DNA of 64,000 bases from Atlantibacter hermannii (GTDB taxonomy: Bacteria > Pseudomonadota > Gammaproteobacteria > Enterobacterales > Enterobacteriaceae), in assembly GCF_009907385.1 (NCBI RefSeq), contig NZ_JAAATR010000024.1:90473-154472 (forward strand), written 5' to 3'. This document shows positions 34,539 through 43,976 of the stretch, one piece after another. Made by a program: the position numbers and the translations under genes. Each line of letters opens with the position of its first letter. The first letter of the stretch is position 1. The notes under the pieces were generated by a model. The model was not told the DNA's origin. It made no database searches and saw only the letters and a program-made list of their open reading frames with translations.

Positions 34539-35201
34539 TTAAAGGTTTACATTACCGAATGCGTTTTTCCAGTCCGACTCAAACTTCTCAATGGCCGATT
34601 GTACCGCAGGCGTACCGAGCATTTGTTGAGCGACATCCAGTGGAAGCGTGATAGCTTCACAACCAGCAAGCAGGCAGTCCAGCGCCTGACGGGGCGTTTT
34701 AAAACTCGCCGCCAGCACTTTGCAGTGCGGCGCATGCAGTTCCAGAAGCGTCTGCAGTTCCCGCACCGTTTGGATGCCGTCTCCACCCTGGGCATCAACC
34801 CGGTTAACATACGGCGCCACATAATCCGCGCCTGCCAGCGCCGCCAACAGCCCTTGCGAAGCGCTATACACGGCGGTGCCCAGTGTGGCGATGTCCATCG
34901 TTTTCAGTACCTTAATTGCAGCCAGACCTTCTGCTGTCACCGGCACTTTTACCACCAACCCAGGGAACGCGTGGTTCAGACGCCTGGCTTCCTCCACCAT
35001 GCCTTGTGCATCGCGGCTCATGACCTGGGCGAACAGTTTTCCCTGTTCGCCGAGCGCGTCCTGCAAACGTGGCAGCACGTCAAACAGCGGCGTTTTTCCT
35101 GCAGCAATAATGCTGGGATTGGTTGTGACGCCAGCCAGGGGAAAAATGCGCGCCAGGCGGATAACTTCCTGAACGTTGGCGGTATCTAAATAGAGTTCCA
35201 T
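34539..35201 (-). CDS. fsaB: Fructose-6-phosphate aldolase B
   Basis: FsaB is a class I aldolase of the transaldolase family that cleaves fructose 6-phosphate to dihydroxyacetone and glyceraldehyde 3-phosphate. The 220 residues equal E. coli FsaB. The Schiff-base Lys85 is in [12 protein letters not shown], with LYLDTANV at the N terminus and GVTTNPSI near 24-31. It sits 14 bp after ptsA and 13 bp before gldA, so product dihydroxyacetone can pass to GldA. Confidence 0.96.
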   Translation of the reverse strand: MELYLDTANVQEVIRLARIFPLAGVTTNPSIIAAGKTPLFDVLPRLQDALGEQGKLFAQVMSRDAQGMVEEARRLNHAFPGLVVKVPVTAEGLAAIKVLKTMDIATLGTAVYSASQGLLAALAGADYVAPYVNRVDAQGGDGIQTVRELQTLLELHAPHCKVLAASFKTPRQALDCLLAGCEAITLPLDVAQQMLGTPAVQSAIEKFESDWKNAFGNVNL

Positions 35202-35215
35202 GACGATTCCTTAGA

Positions 35216-37717
35216 CTAAAGTTCCAGTTCTTGTTGAAGCAGCGTTGCGATGGCGTCGGCGGAAGTTGCGTTGACCAGCGCGTTTCTGAAATCTTCATGC
35301 ATGATGCGGCGGGCGAGGCGAGAAAAAATCCGCATATGCTGATCGCCGGCGGCATGTTTGTTGAGGGTGAGCATAATAATGAACTGTGCTTCTTCATCGC
35401 CCCACAGCACCGGAGCCGGGAGCCGCGCAACGCTAATAGTCGACTGCTCGATATGCTCGGATTTGCTGTGCGGGATAGCGAAACTAAAACCGAGCCCGGT
35501 AGAAAACACCGCTTCACGCGCCCACAGATCGGCTTCCAGTTTTCGCGGATAACGGCAACGCCCGGCCAGCAGCAGCTTATCGGTCATGCCTTTCATCACT
35601 TCTTCTTTGCTGCGCCAGTCGTTATCCAGGGAGATGCATGCCGGAGTAATAATCGGCGTATCGTGCGCCGCCATCCGGAACTGAGCCAGCAGATGTTCAA
35701 CTTCAAGTGAGGTGCGGCAGGCCATCGCCTGGTTGAGTAACTGACGGCAGGCGCGGCTATCCAGCTGTGCTAATCGCGCTTTCGTCGCGGGAATGGCCGG
35801 TGCGCTCATGCTGATTTCATCCAGCCCAAGACCAACCAGCAGAGGCAGGACCGAACCTTTCGCACCCAGTTCGCCGCACAACCCTATCCACTTACCCTGG
35901 CGATGCACCGCCTGCACGGCATAATCCAGCGCTCGCAAAAACGCAGGATTCAGACTGTTGTAGTGACGGGTGACTTTGGCATTATCGCGATCGACCGCCA
36001 GCAGATATTGCGTAAGGTCGTTACTGCCGATGCTGAAGAAATCGATCTCTTCGCAGCACTGGTCGATGATAAACATCACCGAGGGGACTTCGAGCATAAT
36101 GCCGAGCGGAATTTTTTCATCAAACGGCGTCTGCTCGTTGCGCAACTGCTGCTTCGCTTCCGATAATTTTTCTTTAACCCACAGGATCTCTTCCATAGAA
36201 GAGATCATCGGGATCATGATCTTTAATTTTCCATGCGCCGAAGCGCGGAGAATTGCCCGCAACTGCGTGGAGAATAGCGCCGAATACTCCTCATAAATTC
36301 TTACTGCACGGTAGCCGAGGAACGGATTGTTTTCGGCGGGGATATTCAGGTATTCCACCGGCTTGTCGCCGCCGATATCCATTGTGCGTACGATGATGCT
36401 GCGCCCTTTCGCCGGTTCCAGCGCCTGGCAGAAAATATTGTAGAGTTCGTCTTCCGACGGGGCGCTGGCGCGGTCCATATACAGCATTTCGGTGCGGAAC
36501 AGCCCGACCGCCTGCGCACCGTTGTGGAACGCACCCGGTGCTTCCACGGCATGGGCGATATTGGCGGCCACTTCCATTCTGATGCCGTCGGCGGTGCTGG
36601 CGTCGCGGGTCAGCCACACCTGCTGCTGTTCGCGTAATTCCGCCTGGACTTGCGCTTCCTGCTGGTAATAGCGATCTACCGCTTCGCTGGCGTTCACCAC
36701 CACGATTTCCGCGTTGCCGTCGATATAGACCGGCTGATTGTACCAGGGCGCGAGCGCCAGAATATCCACGCCCACCAGAGTCGGAATATTAAAAGAACGC
36801 GCCAGGATAACGGTGTGAGAGGTGGTCCCGCCTTTTTCCAGTAGCAGTCCTTTAAGCAGCGATTTATCCAGTTCCAGGAACTGGCTGGGGGTAAGTTCGT
36901 CCGCGAGGCACACCGAGGGATGTTTTAACTGGCCTGGCGCAGGGAAGCGTTGCTCACCATAGATGTGCTGGAGCAACTGAAAACAGATATCGCGTACGTC
37001 CAGCGCACGTTCTTGCAGGTAGCTGCTTTCGGCATGGCTGAACTCGGTGCAAAAGTGATTAGCGCTGTCGATAATGGCTTGCGCGCAACTCTGCCCGCGG
37101 GTGACGCCTGCCAGTAAATGTTGGCGCAGCGAGATATCACGGGCCAGTGAACGGTGCGCTTCAAGGATGGCGCTGGTGGTACCGTCGCTATCAAGCAGGC
37201 GCAGCTCAATGTTTTTTATCAACCGCGTTAAGCCGTTATCCAGCGCCTGCTGCTCCTCTTCCACACCACGCGGGGCGGGGAGGTTGCTCATTTTATTGAG
37301 ATCCAGCGAGATCAGCGGCGTCAGGATGCCGCTGGCGCTGCCAGCGCATACGGATTTTGCAGGAAAAAAGGTGGGATTCAGCCGCGTCAGTGATTCGGGA
37401 AGCGGTTCAGCGACGGTCACCGTAGGCTGCTCAAGGGGTTCGTCGCATAACGGGAAGGCTTCCCGAAACCATTTTTCCAGCTGAAGATGGGCGTCTTTTT
37501 CATCCGTTCCTGCGATGATTAACTGGCAGATGTCGCCTTTTATCGTCCCGGTGCCAATCACTGCCAGTGCGCTTTTCGCGTCTCCCTTCCTGCCCGTTCT
37601 GTTATTGATCCATTCAATTTGTGAGGCAAATGCATTGCATTGTTTCTCGATCTGGCTTGCAGGACGGGCATGCACGCCATGGGGTAAATCACAGACAAAT
37701 TCAATTACCAGAGCCAT
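35216..37717 (-). CDS. ptsA: Multidomain PTS protein (HPr-EI-EIIA fructose-like)
   Basis: PtsA (FrwA) carries phosphate from PEP through three fused modules. An HPr-like domain (residues 1-90, active His in GVHARPAS) comes first, then an enzyme I domain (about 115-670). That domain has phospho-His in GGTTSHTVILARS, the PEP-site motif FRTEMLYMDR and GSNDLTQYLLAVDRD. A fructose-type EIIA domain (about 690-833) has active His in FAIPHSKSEH. The 833 residues equal E. coli PtsA. The start at 37717 matches E. coli; six extra codons upstream are possible but AGGAG is placed for this ATG. It is divergent from frwC. Confidence 0.95.
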   Translation of the reverse strand: MALVIEFVCDLPHGVHARPASQIEKQCNAFASQIEWINNRTGRKGDAKSALAVIGTGTIKGDICQLIIAGTDEKDAHLQLEKWFREAFPLCDEPLEQPTVTVAEPLPESLTRLNPTFFPAKSVCAGSASGILTPLISLDLNKMSNLPAPRGVEEEQQALDNGLTRLIKNIELRLLDSDGTTSAILEAHRSLARDISLRQHLLAGVTRGQSCAQAIIDSANHFCTEFSHAESSYLQERALDVRDICFQLLQHIYGEQRFPAPGQLKHPSVCLADELTPSQFLELDKSLLKGLLLEKGGTTSHTVILARSFNIPTLVGVDILALAPWYNQPVYIDGNAEIVVVNASEAVDRYYQQEAQVQAELREQQQVWLTRDASTADGIRMEVAANIAHAVEAPGAFHNGAQAVGLFRTEMLYMDRASAPSEDELYNIFCQALEPAKGRSIIVRTMDIGGDKPVEYLNIPAENNPFLGYRAVRIYEEYSALFSTQLRAILRASAHGKLKIMIPMISSMEEILWVKEKLSEAKQQLRNEQTPFDEKIPLGIMLEVPSVMFIIDQCCEEIDFFSIGSNDLTQYLLAVDRDNAKVTRHYNSLNPAFLRALDYAVQAVHRQGKWIGLCGELGAKGSVLPLLVGLGLDEISMSAPAIPATKARLAQLDSRACRQLLNQAMACRTSLEVEHLLAQFRMAAHDTPIITPACISLDNDWRSKEEVMKGMTDKLLLAGRCRYPRKLEADLWAREAVFSTGLGFSFAIPHSKSEHIEQSTISVARLPAPVLWGDEEAQFIIMLTLNKHAAGDQHMRIFSRLARRIMHEDFRNALVNATSADAIATLLQQELEL

Positions 37718-38027
37718 AAGCCTCTCCTGATTCATTCACACTTTGCGCAACAGGATAAAGGCGCTTAATGACGAGCCGCCATGCGACAAAACTGCCAAAA
37801 ACTGGATTTATGTAATATATGTGGAAAAGTGAGAGTTCACTCACAGGGCAATTCATTCCTGAGATTTATGTATGGCTAAGGACTTTTGAGTCCGATCGCA
37901 TTTTTTATTCTGGCGTACAAAAATCCAGTAAATGGCTTTTTTGTCCACTGTCTGCACGACCAGCGATTGTCTATTGTTTGGCGCATTATCTTCGTGGATG
38001 AACATGGCGTAAGCGCAGGAGTTACCA
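37718..38027. promoter_or_regulatory. ptsA/frwC divergent control region
   Basis: No gene is convincing in this 310-bp gap; the short frames there lack ribosome-binding sites and similarity. It holds an inverted repeat, GTGAG-AGTTCA-CTCAC (37829-37844), which resembles a degenerate CRP-type or local-regulator site (yijO encodes the nearby AraC-type regulator). The frwC start is preceded by GCAGGAG. Confidence 0.4.
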
Positions 38028-39107
38028 ATGAAAGAACTGGTGCATATTCTTAAGAACACCCGCCAGCATTTAATGACAGGGGTGTCGCATATGATCCCCT
38101 TCGTGGTCGCGGGCGGTATTTTGCTGGCGGTTTCCGTCATGTTATACGGCAAGGGCGCGGTGCCGGACCCGTTAACCGATCCGAACCTGAAAAAGCTGTT
38201 TGATATTGGCGTCGCTGGCCTGACGTTAATGGTGCCTTTCCTGGCCGCATATATTGGTTATTCCATTGCCGATCGCTCCGCGCTTGCGCCCTGTGCTATC
38301 GGGGCATGGGTTGGTAACGGCTTCGGTGCGGGTTTCTTCGGCGCCCTCATCGCCGGGATTATCGGTGGCATCGTGATCTTCTACCTGAAAAAAATCCCCG
38401 TACCGAAAGTCTTGCGCTCGGTAATGCCTATTTTCGTCATCCCTATCATCGGCACTTTTATTACGGCGGGTTTGATGATGTGGGGGCTGGGCGAACCGGT
38501 TGGCGCAATCACGGCGGGTCTGACCCAATGGCTACAAGGCATGCAACAGGGCAGCGTGGTGATGCTGGCGGTTATTATGGGACTGATGCTGGCTTTCGAT
38601 ATGGGTGGGCCGGTTAATAAAGTCGCTTATGCATTTATGCTGATTTGCGTTGCGCAAGGGGTGTACGGCGTGGTGGCTATCGCTGCCGTCGGGATTTGTG
38701 TGCCGCCGCTCGGCCTGGGGTTAGCCACATTGATTAACCGTAAAAATTTCAGCGATGAAGAGCGTGAGGCTGGCAAAGCTGCCATGGTGATGGGTTGCGT
38801 CGGGGTGACGGAGGGCGCTATCCCATTCGCCGCCGCCGATCCGCTGCGCGTCATCCCTTCGATCATGCTGGGTTCCGTCTGCGGTACGGTAACTGCGGCA
38901 TTACTGGGCGCAAAATGCTACGCCGGATGGGGTGGGCTGATCGTTCTGCCGGTGGTGGATGGAAAAATGGGATATATCGCCGCCGTGATCGTCGGCGCAG
39001 TGGTGACGGCGGTCGCGGTCAATCTGCTGAAAAGCCTGGCGCGTAAAAACAAACCACAGGCGGCTGAGCAACAAGACGATCTCGACTTAGATTTTGAAAT
39101 CAACTGA
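38028..39107 (+). CDS. frwC: Fructose-like PTS permease EIIC
   Basis: FrwC is the membrane channel subunit of a fructose-like phosphotransferase permease whose sugar is unknown. The 359 residues equal E. coli FrwC. About nine to ten helices are present, with the family signature GVSHMIPFVVAGGILLA near the N terminus and GVTEGAIPFAAADP near 258, which contributes to the sugar site. It is followed 21 bp later by its EIIB subunit frwB. Confidence 0.95.
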   Translation: MKELVHILKNTRQHLMTGVSHMIPFVVAGGILLAVSVMLYGKGAVPDPLTDPNLKKLFDIGVAGLTLMVPFLAAYIGYSIADRSALAPCAIGAWVGNGFGAGFFGALIAGIIGGIVIFYLKKIPVPKVLRSVMPIFVIPIIGTFITAGLMMWGLGEPVGAITAGLTQWLQGMQQGSVVMLAVIMGLMLAFDMGGPVNKVAYAFMLICVAQGVYGVVAIAAVGICVPPLGLGLATLINRKNFSDEEREAGKAAMVMGCVGVTEGAIPFAAADPLRVIPSIMLGSVCGTVTAALLGAKCYAGWGGLIVLPVVDGKMGYIAAVIVGAVVTAVAVNLLKSLARKNKPQAAEQQDDLDLDFEIN

Positions 39108-39128
39108 TTAATAAAAAGGAATTTGACC

Positions 39129-39449
39129 ATGACAACAATTGTCGCCGTTACCGCTTGCCCTTCCGGCGTGGCACATACCTATATGGCCGCCGAGGCGCTG
39201 GAAAGCGCAGCAAAAGCGAAGGGCTGGAAGGTGAAAGTGGAAACCCAGGGCTCTATCGGTCTGGAAAATGAGCTGAGCGCTGAAGACATTGCGCAGGCGG
39301 ATATTGTGGTGCTGACCAAAGATATCGGCATCAAATTTGAGGAGCGCTTCGCAGGTAAGACCATTGTCAGAGTAAATATTAGCGACGCCGTGAAACGAGC
39401 GGCAGCCATTATGAGCAAGATTGAGACCCACCTGGCGCAAGCCGTCTAA
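39129..39449 (+). CDS. frwB: Fructose-like PTS EIIB, FrwB
   Basis: A 106-residue cytosolic EIIB domain of the fructose family. The phosphorylated Cys lies in VAVTACPSGVAHTYMAAEAL (Cys near residue 10), followed by KVETQGSIG. It receives phosphate from PtsA and passes it to the sugar in FrwC. The ATG at 39129 follows AAAAAGGA; a TTG two codons earlier is less likely. Length equals E. coli FrwB. Confidence 0.95.
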   Translation: MTTIVAVTACPSGVAHTYMAAEALESAAKAKGWKVKVETQGSIGLENELSAEDIAQADIVVLTKDIGIKFEERFAGKTIVRVNISDAVKRAAAIMSKIETHLAQAV

Positions 39450-39456
39450 TGACCTA

Positions 39457-39476
39457 ACCCGCTCTTCGGAGCGGGT
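39457..39476 (+). terminator. Hairpin between frwB and pflD
   Basis: A perfect 8-bp stem ACCCGCTC/GAGCGGGT with TTCG loop but only a weak T-run. It probably protects or attenuates the frwCB message ahead of pflD. Confidence 0.5.
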
Positions 39477-39505
39477 GCTTTCATCGCCTACTGACCGGAG
39501 TCCCC

Positions 39506-41803
39506 ATGACGAATCGCATTCAACGCCTGAAAGCCGCACTGTTCCAACACCCCCGTGAAATCTCCCTTGAACGCGCCTTACTGTTAACCGAAAGCTATAA
39601 ACAGACCGAAGGGGAGCCGGTCATGCTGCGGCGGGCCAAAGCGACGGCGTACATCCTTGATAATGTGAAAATCGCGATTCGTGATGATGAACTGATTGCC
39701 GGAAACCGTACCGTGAAACCGCGGGCGGGCATCATGTCGCCGGAGATGGACCCGTACTGGCTGCTGAAAGAACTGGATCAGTTCCCGACGCGCCCCCAGG
39801 ATCGCTTTGAAATCAGCGAGGAAGATAAACGCTGCTATCGCGATGAGCTTTACCCGTACTGGGAAAAACGTTCGATGAAGGACTTTATCAACGGCCAGAT
39901 GACGCAAGAGGTAAAGGAGGCGGTAGGCACGCAAATATTCAGCATTAACCAGACCGATAAAGGGCAGGGGCATATCATCATTGATTACCCACGACTCCTG
40001 AAAAATGGCCTGGGTACGCTACTGGATGAGCTGACTGCTTATTGTGAGCGCGAGCCGGAAAACCCTTTCTACCAGGCCGCACGGCTGCTGCTGGCGGCTT
40101 CTCAGCGCCATATACTGCGTTATGCGCAACTGGCTGAACAGATGGCGGCGCAGTGCCCGGACGCTGTGCGTCGTGAGGAGTTGTTGGCGATTGCGGCTAA
40201 CTCACGCCATAACATGGATAAGCGCCCCCAGACGTTTTGGCAAGCCTGCCAGCTCTTCTGGTATATGAATATTATTCTTCAGTATGAATCCAACGCCAGT
40301 TCGCTGTCCCTGGGGCGTTTCGACCAGTACATGCTGCCTTTCTGGCAGGCGTCGTTAACGCAGGGCGAGGATCCCGTCTGGCTGCGTGAGCTGCTGGAAT
40401 CGCTGTGGATTAAATGCAACGACGTGGTGTTATTACGTTCTACCAGCAGCGCCCGCTATTTTGCCGGTTTCCCTACGGGATACACAGCGTTGCTGGGCGG
40501 CCTGACAGAAACCGGTCGCAGCGCCGTTAACGCCCTGTCGTTTATGTGCCTGGATGCGTATCAAAGCGTACAACTGCCTCAACCAAATCTGGGGGTGCGC
40601 ATTAATGAGCTGATTGACCGGCCATTCTTGCTCAAAACCGCCGAGACCATCCGTCTGGGCACCGGTATCCCGCAAATTTTTAATGATGAAGTCGTGGTTC
40701 CGGCGTTCCTCAATCGCGGCGTGTCGCTGGAGGATGCGCGCGACTATTCCGTTGTCGGTTGCGTCGAGCTGTCTATTCCCGGTAAAACCTACGGTTTGCA
40801 CGACATCGCCATGTTTAACCTGCTGAAAGTCATGGAAATCACGCTCCATGAAAATGAAGGCAATGCGGCGCTCACCTATGCGGATTTGCTCACTCAAATC
40901 CGCGAAAAAGTGAGTTATTACATTCGCTTAATGGTTGAGGGCAGCAATATTTGCGATATCGGCCATCGAGACTGGGCACCCGTACCTCTGCTCTCTTCGT
41001 TTATTAGCGACTGCCTGAAGAGTGGGAAAGACATAACGGAAGGGGGGGCACGCTATAACTTTTCGGGTGTGCAGGGGATCGGTATCGCCAACCTCAGCGA
41101 CTCGCTTTATGCCCTTAAAGGCATCGTTTTCGACCAACAGCGGATGAGCTTTGATGAACTGCTGGCGGTGCTGAAAGCCAATTTCGCGACGCCGGAAGGT
41201 GAAAAAGTGCGTGCACGCTTAATTCACCGCTTCGAAAAATACGGCAATGATATTGATGAAGTGGATAACATCAGCGCCGAACTGCTGCGTCATTACTGTA
41301 AAGAAGTGGAGAAATACGCCAATCCGCGCGGCGGGCAGTTTACGCCGGGTTCGTATACTGTATCTGCCCATGTGCCGTTGGGCTCGGTAGTGGGGGCGAC
41401 GCCAGATGGCCGTTTTGCTGGCGAGCAGCTTGCCGATGGGGGGCTCTCTCCCATGTTGGGCCAGGACGGGCAGGGCCCGACGGCAGTGCTGAAATCCGTA
41501 AGCAAGTTAGATAACTATCTGTTATCCAACGGAACGCTGCTGAACGTGAAGTTCACCCCGGCGACGTTAGACGGCCAGGGCGGGCTGAATAAGCTGGCGG
41601 ATTTTCTGCGCGCGTTCACGCAACTAAAACTCCAGCATATTCAGTTCAACGTAGTAAATGCAGAAACGCTGCGCGAAGCGCAACGTCACCCTCAGGATTA
41701 CGCCGGTTTGGTCGTGCGGGTTGCCGGTTACAGCGCCTTCTTTGTTGAGCTTTCAAAGGAGATCCAGGATGACATTATCCGTCGGACCGCGCATCAACTG
41801 TGA
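39506..41803 (+). CDS. pflD: Glycyl radical enzyme PflD
   Basis: PflD belongs to the pyruvate formate-lyase/diol dehydratase superfamily; its true reaction is unknown. The 765 residues equal E. coli PflD. The thiyl-radical Cys419 sits in VVGCVELSIPG; this GCVE motif is typical of dehydratase and lyase members rather than of PFL proper, which has two adjacent cysteines. The glycyl radical loop RVAGYSAFF places Gly741 near the C terminus. Its activase pflC overlaps the 3' end by 35 bp. Oxygen-sensitive, so active anaerobically. Confidence 0.94.
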   Translation: MTNRIQRLKAALFQHPREISLERALLLTESYKQTEGEPVMLRRAKATAYILDNVKIAIRDDELIAGNRTVKPRAGIMSPEMDPYWLLKELDQFPTRPQDRFEISEEDKRCYRDELYPYWEKRSMKDFINGQMTQEVKEAVGTQIFSINQTDKGQGHIIIDYPRLLKNGLGTLLDELTAYCEREPENPFYQAARLLLAASQRHILRYAQLAEQMAAQCPDAVRREELLAIAANSRHNMDKRPQTFWQACQLFWYMNIILQYESNASSLSLGRFDQYMLPFWQASLTQGEDPVWLRELLESLWIKCNDVVLLRSTSSARYFAGFPTGYTALLGGLTETGRSAVNALSFMCLDAYQSVQLPQPNLGVRINELIDRPFLLKTAETIRLGTGIPQIFNDEVVVPAFLNRGVSLEDARDYSVVGCVELSIPGKTYGLHDIAMFNLLKVMEITLHENEGNAALTYADLLTQIREKVSYYIRLMVEGSNICDIGHRDWAPVPLLSSFISDCLKSGKDITEGGARYNFSGVQGIGIANLSDSLYALKGIVFDQQRMSFDELLAVLKANFATPEGEKVRARLIHRFEKYGNDIDEVDNISAELLRHYCKEVEKYANPRGGQFTPGSYTVSAHVPLGSVVGATPDGRFAGEQLADGGLSPMLGQDGQGPTAVLKSVSKLDNYLLSNGTLLNVKFTPATLDGQGGLNKLADFLRAFTQLKLQHIQFNVVNAETLREAQRHPQDYAGLVVRVAGYSAFFVELSKEIQDDIIRRTAHQL

Positions 41804-42644
41804 CGTTATTGAAACGTGCGCCGACACGGCGCGCATTTTCAATATCCAGCGCTACTCTTTAAATGACGGGCAGGGTATCCGCACCCTTATCTTTTTTAAA
41901 GGTTGCCCCCATACCTGCCCGTGGTGTGCCAACCCGGAGTCTTTGTCGCCAAAAATTGAGACGGTAAGACGTAACAGTAAATGCCTGCATTGTTCGCCTT
42001 GTTTGCAGGATGTTGATGAATGCCCTTCGGGCGCTTTTGAGCATATTGGCCGGGATATTTCTCTCGCCGCGCTTGAACGGGAAGTGATGAAAGATGACGT
42101 ATTCTTTCGCTCTTCGGGCGGTGGCGTCACCTTATCGGGCGGGGAAGTGCTGATGCAGGCGCCGTTTGCCACCCGGTTTTTAGCACGATTACGGGAACTG
42201 GGTGTTCATACCGCTATTGAAACCGCCGGCGATGCCCCCTCCTCACGTTTATTGCCTCTGGCCCGGCAGTGCGACGAGGTGCTGTTTGATTTAAAAATTA
42301 TGGATGAGGCGCAGTCTCACCGGGTGTTGAATATTAATCTGCCACGGGTACTGGAAAATCTACGCTTGCTGGTTGAGCAGGGGATCAATGTGACGCCACG
42401 GTTGCCGCTCATTCCCGGTTATACGCTACACGAGGCTAATATTGCGAAGATCCTCGGAATACTGAAATCTCTGTCATTCAATAAATTGCATCTATTACCC
42501 TTTCACCAATTTGGTGAGCCCAAGTATGGTTTGTTAGGGCGAACCTGGGCGATGAAAGCGATTCCTGTCCCTACGGATAGCGAAGTCGCCGGCATCAGGA
42601 AGATGGCTGAACAGGCGGGCTTTACGGTGACGATGGGAGGATAA
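41769..42644 (+). CDS. pflC: Glycyl-radical enzyme activase PflC (radical SAM)
   Basis: PflC generates the glycyl radical on PflD using S-adenosylmethionine and a 4Fe-4S cluster. The 291 residues (E. coli 292) hold the radical-SAM motif CPHTCPWC. An inserted ferredoxin-like segment carries extra cysteines (CLHCSPCLQDVDEC), then GGGVTLSGGEVLMQ binds SAM. The ATG at 41769 lies inside pflD after AAAGGAGATCC; upstream in-frame codons belong to pflD sequence out of frame. Confidence 0.93.
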   Translation: MTLSVGPRINCDVIETCADTARIFNIQRYSLNDGQGIRTLIFFKGCPHTCPWCANPESLSPKIETVRRNSKCLHCSPCLQDVDECPSGAFEHIGRDISLAALEREVMKDDVFFRSSGGGVTLSGGEVLMQAPFATRFLARLRELGVHTAIETAGDAPSSRLLPLARQCDEVLFDLKIMDEAQSHRVLNINLPRVLENLRLLVEQGINVTPRLPLIPGYTLHEANIAKILGILKSLSFNKLHLLPFHQFGEPKYGLLGRTWAMKAIPVPTDSEVAGIRKMAEQAGFTVTMGG

Positions 42645-43001
42645 ATGGCGGATGCGGTAAAGCGAAATCTGGTGGCCGTTACAGCCTGCATTAGCGGCGT
42701 CGCGCACACCTATATGGCGGCTGAGCGTCTGGAAAAGCTGTGCCAGCAGGAAAAGTGGTCTGTAAAAATTGAAACCCAGGGAGCTTTGGGCATTGAAAAC
42801 CCCCTGACTGAGGCGGACATTAGCAACGCGGATGCCGTGCTGCTGCTTACCGATATTGATATTGCCGGGTCTGAGCGGTTTATTGAATGCCGTTACGTGC
42901 ATTCTGGCATCAGCGCTTTTCTGCGCGACCCGCAGAAGGCGATGGCAGCGGTACGTAAAGTTCTGGGATCGCCGCAGCACACCCATATTATTCTGCGTTA
43001 A
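42645..43001 (+). CDS. frwD: Fructose-like PTS EIIB, FrwD
   Basis: A second EIIB-like domain of 118 residues (E. coli FrwD 113). The phospho-Cys lies in VAVTACISGVAHTYMAAERL and IETQGALG follows. The five-residue N-terminal extension DAVKR is specific to this copy. It starts directly after the pflC stop with GGGAGG upstream, so it is translationally linked. The 3' end overlaps the convergent yijO gene by 14 bp. Confidence 0.92.
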   Translation: MADAVKRNLVAVTACISGVAHTYMAAERLEKLCQQEKWSVKIETQGALGIENPLTEADISNADAVLLLTDIDIAGSERFIECRYVHSGISAFLRDPQKAMAAVRKVLGSPQHTHIILR

Positions 43002-43848
43002 GCTGTTTTTCCGTGAGTTGGCTATGGTACTGACGGCGATACTCCGACGGTGAACGCTCGGTATTTTTACGAAACAGGCGGCAGAAATAGTTGCTGTCGA
43101 CAAAGCCGCAGGCATGGGCGACTTCCTTTACTTTCAGTTCATATCCTTTCAGCAACGCTTTTGCGTGCTCCAGTCGGGTGTAGTTCAGATATTCATTAAA
43201 TCCCAGCGAGCCTGATTTCTGAAACAAATGCGACAGGTAATTTGGCGAAATATAAAAAACCTGTGCTACCGATTCTCGTGTCAGGGCCGCGGCATAGTTT
43301 TCATCAATATAGCCGCGTACGGCTTCGAACAGCGCCTGACTGCGAGAGGCGGTCTGGATCTGGCTGCCCAGCAGGTCATTACAATGACTCAACAGGCTGG
43401 AAACGATCAGCCGGGCGGTTTGTTGTTCATGAGGCTGCATTTTCATTTCATTCAGCGTTTGCAGCAGAAATGAGCCGATGCGTGGGCCTCGCCGCGCAAC
43501 GTGCTGTTTATTGAGGTTTTGCAGTTTTTCACCATCCCAGCGCAGGACGCTAAAGCCGAGCTGCTGTTTACCAAACAGGATGCTCAGGGTCGTGGCAGGC
43601 TCCTGCCAGTGCGGATAATTCCAGCTGCCTGACGGCACAAACAGTGCATCGCTTTCACTCATCAGACAGGTGCCGTTCGGGCTGCCACGTTCAATGACGC
43701 TACCCGCCAGCACGATTTCCAGCCGCGGAAAATCGACCTTAAACGCCAGATCGGGCATCGGGCCTGTTGGGTTCGCGAACCAGATATTACCCAGCGTTGT
43801 CGGGCCATTAATCAGTCGCGAAAGAAGGTGGCTTACGTCATAGTGCAT
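42988..43848 (-). CDS. yijO: AraC-family regulator YijO
   Basis: A 286-residue regulator (E. coli 283) with an N-terminal cupin-like sensor and a C-terminal AraC domain. Two helix-turn-helix units are visible: LTRESVAQVFYISPNYLSHLFQ and VKEVAHACGFVDSNYFCRLFRK. Its position at the end of the frw-pfl block suggests it controls those genes; the effector is unknown. The stop overlaps frwD. Confidence 0.9.
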   Translation of the reverse strand: MHYDVSHLLSRLINGPTTLGNIWFANPTGPMPDLAFKVDFPRLEIVLAGSVIERGSPNGTCLMSESDALFVPSGSWNYPHWQEPATTLSILFGKQQLGFSVLRWDGEKLQNLNKQHVARRGPRIGSFLLQTLNEMKMQPHEQQTARLIVSSLLSHCNDLLGSQIQTASRSQALFEAVRGYIDENYAAALTRESVAQVFYISPNYLSHLFQKSGSLGFNEYLNYTRLEHAKALLKGYELKVKEVAHACGFVDSNYFCRLFRKNTERSPSEYRRQYHSQLTEKQLNAE

Positions 43849-43908
43849 CGTGTTTTCTGCGTCTCACAGGAAGAGTGCGAAGGCATGGCAACCTTACCTG
43901 TCTGAATG

Positions 43909-43938
43909 AAAAAAGGCCATATCTTGCGTCAGGCCTTT
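43909..43938 (-). terminator. Terminator of the rtcB operon
   Basis: On the minus strand AAAGGCC/GGCCTTT arms around a 13-base loop are followed by six T, about 40 bp past the stop of the helical-repeat gene. Confidence 0.75.
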
Positions 43939-43976
43939 AAGAAAGTAGAACATATAATGGCCTTTCGGCAGCGAGG

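Noticed and set aside
37819..38001. 60-codon frame in the ptsA/frwC gap
   Set aside because: No ribosome-binding site, no similarity, and it crosses a candidate operator; likely chance.
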